Positions 46,640 through 58,000 of a stretch of DNA of 64,000 nt are shown piece by piece. The DNA is from Henckelia pumila (lineage: Eukaryota; Streptophyta; Magnoliopsida; Lamiales; Gesneriaceae): assembly GCF_033568475.1 (NCBI RefSeq), contig NW_027331842.1, positions 372,001 to 436,000 on the forward strand, given 5' to 3'. Position numbers and translations under genes: made by a program. Position 1 is the stretch's first letter. The number at the start of each line of letters is the position of its first letter. The notes beneath the pieces were generated by a model. The model was not told the DNA's origin, did no database searches, and saw only the letters and a list, made by a program, of their open reading frames with translations.

Positions 46640-47236
46640 CAGTATTTTCATAACTAGACCGGTGATCGAACCGATCTACCTAAAAAAAATGGTCCAATCG
46701 ATCGGACTGTTTTAACCGGACGGTCCAACCAGAAAACAGTTTATATAATATAATACAATAAATAATATATTTTGAATTTTAAAAACTCAAAAATATATTT
46801 AAATAGACAAAAAAATATATATTTATCATAATTTGAAATCTAAATAAAAATGTTAATATATTCAAAATATCAATTATAGTTATAAATTATTTAAATAATG
46901 AAATATTTAATTTTAAAAAAACAAATAACTATTAAAATAAATTTTTTTAATGAAGTAAAATTTTTAAATAATAATGTATATACATAAAAAAAATTAAATT
47001 TAAAGTTTTAAAAATAAAAATTTAAATTTTCAAAAAAAAAATAAAAAAAAATTCGGAAAACCGGTTCAACCGGTTGAACCGGTTTTTCGGTTATTGACCG
47101 GTCCAACCGGTTCTTGACCGGTTTTGACCGGTTGGACCGGTTTTCCGGTTCTTAGGAGAGAACCGAACCGGACCGGCGACCAGTTCCCGGTCGAACCGGT
47201 CGAATCGGCCGGTCCGGTCCGATTTTAATAACACTG
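46640..47236. mobile_element. Non-autonomous hAT-type element with ACCGGTT-rich ends
   Basis: 597 bp. The left end CAGTATTTTCATAACTAGAC pairs with the complement of the right end, CAGTGTTATTAAAATCGGAC. A perfect 8-bp target duplication AGTCATAT lies at 46632-46639 and 47237-47244, which is the hAT signature. Both subterminal regions are crowded with ACCGGTT/AACCGGT motifs (very dense at 47055-47220, fewer at 46660-46735), likely transposase-binding repeats. The interior is AT-rich without a reading frame, so the element depends on a transposase elsewhere. Confidence 0.88.
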
Positions 47237-47389
47237 AGTCATATATAAGATATATGAAGGAGAATTAATAGTAATAACAATATCCTGTTAATCACAATAT
47301 ATTCGAAATTTTATTGGTCATCTCCTAATCAATAGATCTTCGAATAGATCCTGTTTGTACAGTCGTTTTTTTTAACTAAATTTTTTTTA

Positions 47390-47580
47390 AGAATAAAAAA
47401 AAAAAAAAATTTGAAAAGGAAGGGGAAAAAACTAAACTTTTGATATGGGGTATTTTGAGAATGTTGAAATTGGACATAAAAAAAACAGAGAAGGAAAAAA
47501 AAATATAAAAAGAGAGAGGAAAAAAAAGGCAAAAGGGGGGAAAAAAGTGAAAAAAAAAAAGAATGGCGAAATTGTTTTAC
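47390..47580 (+). other. Long purine-rich stretch
   Basis: About 190 bases that are almost all A and G on the + strand, with runs such as AAAAAGAGAGAGGAAAAAAA and GGCAAAAGGGGGGAAAAAAG. The matching minus-strand frame of Phe/Leu/Ser is a composition artefact. Such tracts can form triplex DNA or exclude nucleosomes; any role is unknown. Confidence 0.7.
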
Positions 47581-47689
47581 CACACAGACAAGTGTGCACG
47601 CTTAATATATAATTAATTAATACATGTCATCTGTTAGTTATTCATTGCTCTATAATTAATTAATACTTTATTTTTTATTTTCTTTCGAA

Positions 47690-48400
47690 TTTGCATTCCT
47701 TTGTGGCTATTAATTATAAATATGGTTTATTTAAACTTATAGTAAGGCAATCAATGAGCGCGAAAAAGCTTGGTCATATTCGTGCTCAATAGTCAATATT
47801 AATATGTTATTAAAAAGTTCCAAAAAAAATCATGTTAATCGTATCGGCTAATTCTGTAGCGCATCATATGACTTGTTTTGCTTCTTCCTCCCACTCATCT
47901 TTTATTTCGATGAATGACGAGTTTCCTTCGTGGTTGGTTAGGTTTGTAACGGATGATTATATTCAATAAATTTACAAGTTTTACCTCAAAAAAAAATTAA
48001 AAAAAATCTAGAAGAAATGGAAATAATATACAGAGCGAATTTATAGAAAATCCGGGAGCGATTTAATCGATACAAACAAAATTTTATATTTTAACATAAA
48101 AAGGAAAAAAAATTATGTAGATGGATAATAAAAATAAATATTATTTTCTAAATGTCATACTCAGTATTATTATTTATTCGACGAATCGCATCGCATATTG
48201 TAAATACATGGAAATAGACTAATTTCACACACCTTATATTGATATTACGCGCGCGTGTATAATGAAATATATGGTAAGATGCCGCTTTATATAAACAAAT
48301 TAGTCGGTCGTCGCTTACACAACATTATCAATTATTTCCTAATAACCACTAGTAATGTATATATTGTATCTTTATCACTATTTTTCTAAATATTCGATTG
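47690..48400 (+). repeat. Segmental duplication flanking GLR, copy 2
   Basis: Diverged match to 39400-39965 in the same orientation, interrupted at about 47836-47985 by DNA absent from copy 1. It lies 3.3 kb upstream of the GLR start, as copy 1 lies upstream of the GLR scrap at 39034-39085. Confidence 0.75.
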
Positions 48401-49442
48401 CCTTCGAGTTTTCGAAGAATGGATCAAATATGTATATCCTGCATTTTTATGCTCTGGAGATTATTTTACAATGGGTGCATAACTGGCTGTGAGTACATTT
48501 TGTTTCTTGGCTCCTTTATTTTATCAACTTGCTGCCAGTTTATTCTGTATTTATTTTCCTGGTATATTCAATGCACGCACATCGATAAATTGGTAAGAGT
48601 TTTGTTTTCCTGGTAAATTTAGTCATGAATATTTACATTTAATTTATTTGAATCTCTAGATTCAAATTTGTTCTGTAAACTGTTATAATTGATAAGATGG
48701 TGACAAAAAATTAATGGAATCAGATTTATTTATTTTTTTTAGAAAAAAGAAATCAGAAACTTTTTATGAAATAAAAAATAATTTAAAAATGTGCTATACT
48801 TTGTGCACTACCATGCTAAATGTAACATACGATAGTACTTATAATTGTTTTCATCGAAAAACAAATTTAAAAATTTATGTAACTCTTAAATTAAAAAAAA
48901 AACGAAAATTTCAAATTATTATTGGCACAAAATGTGTCATCAAATTATCTACATAATATTCAGTCCAACTATAACAGTATAAGATTTGATTTAATCAGAT
49001 ATTTTACATATGCTGATTACGTCAAAGGTAAAATTCCACTCCTCTGACTCAAGAAAATTGAAGAATTTGAAATAGATCATCGGAAGATTAATATATTTAT
49101 ATTTAAAATCGATTTCATTACATCTGGTATACACTAATGACAACAAAATGTTGACCAATTTTCAACAGATTTCAAAATTCGAAGGAAAATTATGGCGAAA
49201 TTAAAACTTTTGGTCATTAAGATCACAAGGCCAGGATATGAATTTAATTAGAACAATCCAAATAATAATTCTTTCTTGCCATAATATGACACACACAATT
49301 TTTGACCCAAAAAAACAAAACTGCATGTATATATATATATATATATACTCCTTAATTCAATCCACACACACACACAAAAATAAAAAATAAAAAAAAAAAA
49401 AAATCGTCTGCATACATATATATTTTCTTGTTTATAATTAAC
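48401..49442. other. Intergenic and promoter DNA of the MADS gene
   Basis: AT-rich. A (TA)n tract at about 49327-49347 and a CA-repeat then A-run (49361-49402) lie just before the MADS start. No other gene. Confidence 0.4.
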
Positions 49443-50441
49443 ATGGAGGCCGAAGGAAGAAGACAAACCAGAGGGCGCCAAAAGATCCCCATGCAACTGA
49501 TCGAGAACCAAGATGATCTTTACGCAACATTTTCGAAACGGCGACTTGGAATCTACAAAAAAGCCACGGAATTATGCACTCTGTGCGATGTGGATATCGG
49601 AATCATCCTGTTTTCTCCGACGGACGTGCCTTATTCCTTCTTCCATCCGAGGATGGAAAGTGTGGTTTCCAGGTCGATGAACCCAGATGAGATTCAACAA
49701 GAATTTGACATTGTAGTTGATTCTCACACTCAAACGAGGATACAGGGGATGAATGTGGAGCTGGACAGGATCATAGCTTCCAGAGAAGCTGAAAGAGTTC
49801 GGTGGCAGCGAGCTATGGAGGAGGTGAAAACTCGGAGTATATGGATGCGCCAGAAGTTGGATACCATCACCAGAGAACAAGCTCTGGTTTGGAGGGCTTG
49901 GTTCAGGGAGTACAAGGTTCGTGTCACTCGGAGGATCGAGCAGATCAAGAATCAGGCTTCGGGTTCGGCCATGCCTCCGCTGCCGCCGCCGCTGGCTGGA
50001 GATAATGTACTGGAGGACATGGTGATTGGGGAAGAATTAGCGGAAATGGCGCCGCCGCCGCCGCCGGGTCAGTTCTATTATCCTGGACAAACGTCCAAAG
50101 AGCCCAACTTCGACGGCGGCGGAGCTCCTTCTGCTCAGTACTATTATCCTACGGAGGGGCAGAATGTGTTCGCCGCCGGCGGCAGCGGCGGCGGAGTGGG
50201 TCCTTCTCAGGAGCTGAACTTGGGTCCACCGGGTTATGACCCGTATTACGTGCTGCCGGCCCCGCCGCCGGACTTCTCGGCGGCAGGCGGAGATGATGTT
50301 GATCCTGGCCAGTTTTATGTTCCTTTTCAGCCGCGTGCCGGTGGAGCTGATGAAGCCGGGCAGTTTTACTTCCCTCCGCCGCCGTATGGCGGTGGGTCGT
50401 ATCAAGATGAAGCTGGGCCTTCCCATCAGAAGGATGATTAG
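49443..50441 (+). CDS. Type I (M-alpha) MADS-box transcription factor, intronless
   Basis: 332 residues in one exon, as is usual for type I MADS genes, which mostly act in female gametophyte, endosperm and seed. The MADS domain is about residues 10-68: RGRQKIPMQLIENQDDLYAT, FSKRRLGIYKKATELCTLCD, then VDIGIILFSPTDVPYSFFHP. It is followed by a charged, helical segment up to about 175 (arginine/glutamate-rich, with WRAWFREYKVRVTRR). The second half is proline/glycine-rich low complexity, with repeated GQFYYP, AQYYYP, GQFYVP and GQFYFP motifs. There is no K domain, which excludes MIKC type. The third base is strongly GC-rich against AT-rich surroundings. An in-frame ATG at 49428 would add five residues; 49443 is preferred because it precedes the conserved basic start. 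Closest known group is AGL62/AGL28-like. Confidence 0.9.
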   Translation: MEAEGRRQTRGRQKIPMQLIENQDDLYATFSKRRLGIYKKATELCTLCDVDIGIILFSPTDVPYSFFHPRMESVVSRSMNPDEIQQEFDIVVDSHTQTRIQGMNVELDRIIASREAERVRWQRAMEEVKTRSIWMRQKLDTITREQALVWRAWFREYKVRVTRRIEQIKNQASGSAMPPLPPPLAGDNVLEDMVIGEELAEMAPPPPPGQFYYPGQTSKEPNFDGGGAPSAQYYYPTEGQNVFAAGGSGGGVGPSQELNLGPPGYDPYYVLPAPPPDFSAAGGDDVDPGQFYVPFQPRAGGADEAGQFYFPPPPYGGGSYQDEAGPSHQKDD

Positions 50442-51429
50442 TTTGCCTAATTTTATTTTATTTTATTTTATTTTCTTGTTTTGTTTTATTATTGCAAAAA
50501 CTTTATGTTTGTTTCTTTATCTAGAATTGTGAATTTGAATGAACATGGTTTATTAATTTGAAGTGTTACTTGTTAGTTTCTGCTCTCCAGTATTTGATTA
50601 CCTATAACTTAGAAAAATCAATTAGCTAGATTTCATGAATTTTGTTGAGCGGCCGATACAATCACGAAAAATTTATAACTATAATATTAATATGTAGGTC
50701 ATATATGGATTTATACAAAAAGTATGAGTAAATACTAAATAAATGTTCGAAAATGGTGTTTGGAATTCGAGTATGCTTTTATCAAGTGTATATTATGTGG
50801 TAATTAACTATGAGAGTGTTTGGTTAAATACAAATAAATTTCTTAGTCTTATATATTTTTTTTGGTAATTTTAAAAATAAAAATATCTTATAATCTCAAA
50901 CACATCAACATATTTAATTTGTTTAAAATAAATTTATCTAAACAATTTAACAACTTAATTTTAAATTAAATTCTTATAACTTATAAAAACCTAAACTAAC
51001 TTATAAGTTCCTAGATCTTATAAGGCGTTTCCAATAAAGTTGTCAAACATATCTTCTAGACAATTAATTAAAATCTACATGTTTCTAAACTTGAGATGTA
51101 TCGATATATTTATTTGAAGTCATATAAAACTCAACAATTAAAAACTTGAAAACAATCTGCTACAGTATCTTTGTTTTTTCCTCTCTCCCAGAGAAAAGAA
51201 TGCATGATATATTTATGTTATATCACTCTCATTAGCTTTGACGATCTATATAATTTTGAATGGGGAGTGGTATGATTATTTAAACTTGTAAAGATTTGGT
51301 GGAAAAAAAATCAAAATTAAATTTTGTGAAAGATAAAATCATATTTGAAGAGAGAAGGTAAACCAACTCTTTGATTTTTTCGACAGTCAACTTTTTGTAA
51401 TTTATTGAGAGACAAAAATGTCTTTAGTT
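50442..51429. other. Intergenic AT-rich DNA
   Basis: Short MADS 3'UTR with TTTTATTTTA repeats, then nothing recognised. Confidence 0.5.
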
Positions 51430-51905
51430 ACAAGATGTATCAATCACAAAAAAAAAAGTCTCCATTTTTTCACACAAAGTTGGAAGAGGAGGAAATAAAA
51501 AAAAAGCAACAATTGAGTGAAAAACTGCATCAGCCGATCGCCGAACATGGCTAAGATACGTGTTAATTTGAGAATTCAAAAGACGTCTGATATCTATAAC
51601 TATGAATCCTGCATAACCGAGATCTTCTTCCATCCTAGTGATTGCTTGCATTGCTAAAAGAGAATCTGAAGTGGCGTGAGTAATCTAAAAATTTTGGGTT
51701 TGATCAATCTGTAACCCATGAGCATAAACAGACTGAGGCTTGATGAGATGGCTAAAAACATTTTCGACAATTTTCTTTTTGGGTGTTATCCAAAAATAAT
51801 AATAAACAGTAAAATATTCCAATTTGAGCAACCGAGAATTAATCACCTTTAAGTTTTTAACCTTGACATTTAAAAAAATGATATTTGGCAGAGCACACTG
51901 CATAT
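51430..51905 (-). pseudogene. Relic of an RNase H-like domain (LINE-type or free RNase H)
   Basis: Minus-strand reading from about 51690 gives DSLLAMQAITRMEEDLGYAG, then FIVIDIRRLL...LSHVRRSADAVFHSI. This has the spacing of the RNase H (RVT_3-like) domain that ends many plant LINE polyproteins: the ILL/DI segment and the SHVxRxAN-like end. A stop separates it from related-looking frame at 51700-51900. No reverse transcriptase is seen nearby, so it is a small degenerate fragment, about 5' to 3' end of the domain only. Confidence 0.5.
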
Positions 51906-52086
51906 TCTAATTGAACGTAGGATCTTCGAGACCAGATAATTAATAATGTGTATTCTACTGCAAATCATTTCAATTTGACAGGGAATATACTTCGATGGAA
52001 TCAAATCTAGCTTTCGATTTTACAACACAACATTAAAATTTCAGATCAAATCCTACGCCGACCCAGTAAAAGCGCGCCTCGGTTGC

Positions 52087-55000
52087 TCACTCATCTCTTG
52101 GAGCAGAATCTAACCCAACAGATGGATTGTCTGCAAAGTATTCTTGATGTTTGACGTTAACACCATACTGCAAAAATTAACACAAAAACAGTCCAACCAA
52201 TATAAGTGATGGTGAAACACGTTCATCCATTCAAGATTAATACAACAAAAAGGATGAAGGATAAACATTTACAAATATGAACACGTTTAATACCGTGCCA
52301 GGAACACATATGAACGTTAATGAAATTATAGTGGTTACCTCCCGCAAAGCCTTGGAAATATCCTCCATGTTCAAGATGAGACGCTTATCCTGTTTCCAAC
52401 CAAGTGTTAAAAATTGTAGATAACCATAGGAAGTGATGATACCAAGCACAATATGCATACCTTCTGCTGCTTATCTCTTTTGTCTTTAACTATAGATGAC
52501 TGTCTGGCCTTGCAATGCCTGAAGATAAATATTATTACCATAGCATTATTACTGGGGAGAATGAAACAGAAAACGAAATTTCAACCGAAAAGAGATAGAT
52601 GAACAATGACATCAAGCTACATAAAATGAAGAACATACTGAAGAGCATCAGTAGCAACGTCTGCGATGAATTTCTGAGTGGCAACTGCTACTAGCCTCGT
52701 CCTGAGGGAAAAAAAGGAAGCTGTGAGAAACAAATCCCGTGCATACAGATGAACAGAGAAAAAGTGAGACAAAAAAAAAAACAGGGAAAAATGGGACAGA
52801 AACAAGATAAAGACTAATTGGAACCAAGTCGTAGAGTTAATGGGTGGCATTGGATTAACACTTCGTAACACCTACAAAAACACCGATGTGATAAATTCAA
52901 ACTCCTACGGTAGTTTACAAAAACTCATTAACGGTACAACTAAGTAAATTTGTAAAGAACAAGTATGATTTTCTCAAGGCAGGCACTATAGGTGTTGGCC
53001 ATTACTTTCTTGAATCATGTCATAATTTTTTCAATATACTTTTTTCAACTTTGCAGAATATTAAAGACTGAAACATACATAAAACATATATATTACATTT
53101 TCTAGGACACAGTATTTCGTATAACTCTTAAGATTTTCTTCGTTGCCTTCAGAATTTGCAATTTAATCAATTATTAGTAGGATAAAACATCATCACTTTC
53201 TAAACAATAATGGAAATAATATCAATTTTTATGAGCAAGTAATAAAACGAGAAAAAAAAAAGCATCTGATAACTTGTTTCCATTCTAATTTCTAATCCAT
53301 GCACCTCATGGTACTAGACAACAAACTTACCAGCGTGACTCAGCTAATAGAAAAGCAACGAGAACAATGTAGCTTCACTGGATAATACAGCTAAATTCAG
53401 CTATTGCCACAGTTGATGGTATCAAGAAATTAAGACAAAAGGTATAATGTCTTTCTAGCACAAGGGACACAATCAAAATAAGGGATCTAGTTCTATCCCA
53501 AGACCCAAGGTAACATTGCTCCAAACATGTATGCTTCAGAAAAATATTAATATGCCGTTTAAATGAATATGACTTGGAACTCGTGCATATACTGTCATGA
53601 TTTCACTCGATGGTGCGGGAACTCCACTTTGAATAGGTCAGCCCTGAAGCTAGACATTGCTCCAAACATGTATGCTTCAGAAAATATTAATATGCCATTT
53701 AAATGAATATGACATGGAACTCGTGTATATGTTGTCATGATTTCACTGGATGGTGCAGGAACTCCATTTTGAATAGGTCAGCCTTGAAGCTAGACATCGT
53801 CGGATGGCACATTGACTGACACGTGGAAAAGGAATCCAATTTTTTTAAAATATCAAATTTCAATGGGAAGTGCTAACCATGGTTTACTCCTAAATCTGAA
53901 AAATTTAAAAAACCTAAAACTTCTTCCCGCGTCGTTCACCATCAGCATTCACTCTCCTCGATTTTGAACTGGACAGTTCAATGCCACTTTGGGCATTGCA
54001 ATGTTCTCGATGCCCTGTGTTTAGATGTTGTGCTAGTTCATTATAGAATGAGGAAAGGCATGGGTTTTGTAATTTATGATGCTTGTGAATAGGATAAAAG
54101 ATTTGAAGTACTGAAAGAATAGAAGCAATAGAGGTATCACAAAATGATCTTTCGATAACTAAATAATCCGGGATCCTACTTTATATATATGGAACTAAGT
54201 TTTAATTTTATTTCCTACCATATCTCAACTAACAACTCCAAACATTTGATAGGGATGGGAATTTTCAGGTTCTGAGGAGGCGGAACAGGAGAATTTTGCT
54301 TTTACTGAAGCAAATTGGACCAGGGGGTTAAGGTCGAGAATGGGGAAAATGGTTGTTGCATTGCTAGTAGAAGGGATTGGGGCAGCTGGTGCAGCCAGAG
54401 GAGCTTAAGGCTCAAAGCGGGATACAATATGAAGAAGATTTACCCGAATTTTATCTAAGCTAGCCTAGTCAGTACCCCTCCCAATTGAAACAATATTGTA
54501 GGCCCGTAACACATGATGGGTTATCTTTTGTTGGGCATCTTGTCTTTCTTTCTAACAAATAGACTTTGTTCAGAATCTTCATTTATCAATTTTTGGGTTG
54601 ATGAGCTTGTACAGATTCGATCATTCGAGCTATGAGAATATCGATCTGTTCAACTAACAATCAAATTAATTTGCATGATGTTCTCAACGTTAGTGGAGTT
54701 TGAATTTGCATGATGTTCTCAACGTTAGTGGAGTCATGCAATTTTTATTTTTTTAATTTCCAAATGTTTTTGTGGTCATTCAAAATGACAGTGAAGAAAT
54801 TATTTGTTTCATTTAGTTGCAATTCTAGTTTGAAAATGGTAGATGACAACTCATTGTCACTTGAAGATTTGGAGGGAGGCTACGATGAAGAAGTCGAAAT
54901 TGGTCATATTCCAAATATGCAATGTGAAGTTCCTGATTTTTCTGTGCAAGAGAATGTTGAGGTACAGAATGAAAATTCTATTACTGATGTTTTAGAAAGT

Positions 55001-58000
55001 AAACTAGAAGTGGTTACGATTGTGAACACTGTGGAATATGCTTATTTGTTGTATTGTCAATACACATGCCAAGAGATTTAGTGTGACAAAAGGTAATCAA
55101 AGATGTTTTTTCCAATAAAAATGAGTTTCAATCAAAGGAATTTAATTGTTCATGTGAAGGTTGGAAAAATGAAAAAAGATCTAGTAAAGATATTGAAGCT
55201 TATCAGAAACCGATCACTAGAACTAATTACAAGGCCAAATTGAAAATTACAAGGGAAAAATGGGTTAATAGAGGTTGAGTAGATTTGTGGAGGACCATAA
55301 TCATGAGATGTTTGCACCTAATCAAGATCACTTGTTAAGATCAGATATATATCACATGCAAAATAGTCTACTTTAGAAGCCATGGCAAATGTTGGAATTT
55401 CTGTCTCTAATACTGTTTCTTTTATGGAAAATGAAGCATGTGGTCCTGAAAACTTAGGTTTTATTAGAAAGGATGCATATGATCAAATGAGTCGGTTGAA
55501 AAAACACCCCAAAGTTGAGAATGGAGATGTCACAACACTTATTCAATATTTTACAAAGAATACGAACAAAGAAAATTATTTTTATTGGAATATGCAATTG
55601 GATGATGATGATATAGTGATCAACTTTTTCTTCAGGGATTATAGATGTGCTATTGATTATGAATGTTTTGGTGATATCTTGTCGATTGATACAAACGTAC
55701 CGACCAAATAAGTATAATTTGATATGTGCTCCTTTTGTTGGTATCAATCACCACATGAAGAATGTGATGTTTTGTGTTGGCATTTTTGTCATATGAAACC
55801 GAAAATTCTTTTGAATGATTGTTTATCACATTTCTTTATTCTATGAATGGAAAACAACCTCAAACTATATTTTCAGATCAATGTCAAGCCATGATAAATG
55901 TCATTGAAACAGTTTTTCCTCGATCACATCATCGTTTATGTACATATAAATCAAAATACTCCTCACTTTGGGAGTTTAAATGACAATTCGGCATTTAAAA
56001 ACTTATGGTATAAGTATATGACTTATTGTGATTCTGAGGCCAAATGGAGAAATATGATTGGTACATATAATTTGGATTATCGTAAATGGTTGAATGACAT
56101 GTATAAACTTAGGAGAAAATGGGTCACTGATTTTAGTAATGAAAAGTTTAGTGCTGGGCTTTTAGCTACTTCAAGGAGTGAGACCACAAATAAAATAAAT
56201 GGCGGGAGAAAGAGAAAGCCGAGGATACCCGATGTCGTCATGGTAATCCTGGACAGATCCATTGTTAATTCATGTTGTTGTGTATACGATTTTCATATAT
56301 CAGTTATTTGAAATGGAATTGGTTGATTCCTTGAATTGCAAATTTGTTAACCACCATCTTGTCATGGTAATGATTGGAATTGGATTGAGGTGACAGTAAA
56401 ATCTCATGATGAACACTCTAGGATGCGGTGTGTGTTGTTCAATAAGCAGACTAAAGAAATAAAGTGCGCAAATGGTGTTTAACTCTATGGATGTAACTGC
56501 TTTGCCCAACTGTTATATTTTGAAAAGATAGGATGAAGAATGTAAGAAATAGAGTGCGGGTGGTCACGTGTTTCAAATGGTGTTTGTCAACCAAATAATA
56601 AGATCAATTTATGTTTGTCTTAAATGGTGTTTGTACAAAGGTGTTTCAACCATTGTTCGACGCCGTTTATTCTAATTAACTATAAATATTATATCCACAA
56701 ACCAACAATGGTTAGATACCAACGTTTACAATCACTTAACGTTTTTGAAATACTAAATACGCTAAACTGGTCTAGCATTACATTACATTTTCTAACACAG
56801 ATTAACCACGACCACTCAATCTCATCTCTTGAATCTTTTGTTTCATCGCATCTATTTTCTCCATAATCTGCAACACATCATTTTGTAAATTAGACAGTGC
56901 ATCTTCCAATTCAACTATTTTGTCAGTTTGACGAGAATTTCTTTGCGAGCTTGAAGTTGCACATGAACTTTCCTCGCCATTTGACTTGAATGAAGTAGTT
57001 GGACCTCTCTTTTCCACATATTCCTCAAACACTCTTATTGCTTCTGCCCTACTCGAGAACTTCTTGTATAAAGCACCTTGTATTCGTTAATTTCAGCATC
57101 CACCCAAGACTCCTAAACACTAGAATTTTTTTCTTCGAATACAACGTACGTTTTCCCCTAAAAAAAATTCACGATTCTATAAAAAATAATCACATTATGA
57201 TAGAGCGTTTGATGGTGAGTCACGGACAGTTAATTGATTTATTTTATGATAATGTGATTATTTTTTATGGAATCATGAATTTTTTTGGGCGAAAATGTAC
57301 GTTGTATTCGAAGGAAAAAATCCTAATGTTTACAAGTTTTGAGTGGAAACACATGCTGAAGTCAACGAATACAAATGTGTTTTATACCAGAAGTTCTCGA
57401 GTAGGGCAGAAGAAATAAGAGCGTTTGAATAATATGTGAAAAGCGACGTTCAACTACTTCATTCAAAGTAAATGGCGAGGAAAGTTCATTTGCAACTTCT
57501 AGCTCAAGCTCGCAAAGAAATTCTCGTCAAGCTGACAAAATAGTTGAATTGGAAGATGCACTGCCTAATTTACAAAATGATGTGTTGCAGATTATGAAGA
57601 AAATGGATGCGATGAAACAAAAGATTCAAGAGATGAGATTGAGTGGCCGTGTTAAGTCTGTGTTAGAAAATGTAATGCTAGACCAGTTTAGCGTATTTAG
57701 TATTTCAAAAACGTTAAGTAATTGTAAACGTTGGTATCTCATAATTGTTTGTTTGTGGATATAATATTGTTAGTTAATTAGAATAAAATACATAAACAAT
57801 AGTTGAAACACCTCTTGTACAAACACCATAAATTGATCATATTATTTGGTTGACAAACACCATTTGAGACACGTGACCACCAGTATTCTCTCTATTTCTC
57901 ACATTCTTCGTCCATCTTTTCAAAATATAACAGTTGGGCAAAGTAATTACATCCATAGAGTATTAAAGTTAAACACCATCAAAACATGCTTACACAGAAT

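Noticed and set aside
47329-47583. Minus-strand frame rich in Phe and Leu
   Set aside because: Composition artefact of the homopurine tract; no domain, start context or splice sites.
50037-50532. Arginine-rich frames over the MADS 3' half
   Set aside because: Shadow frames created by the GC-rich CCG repeats of the MADS coding sequence.
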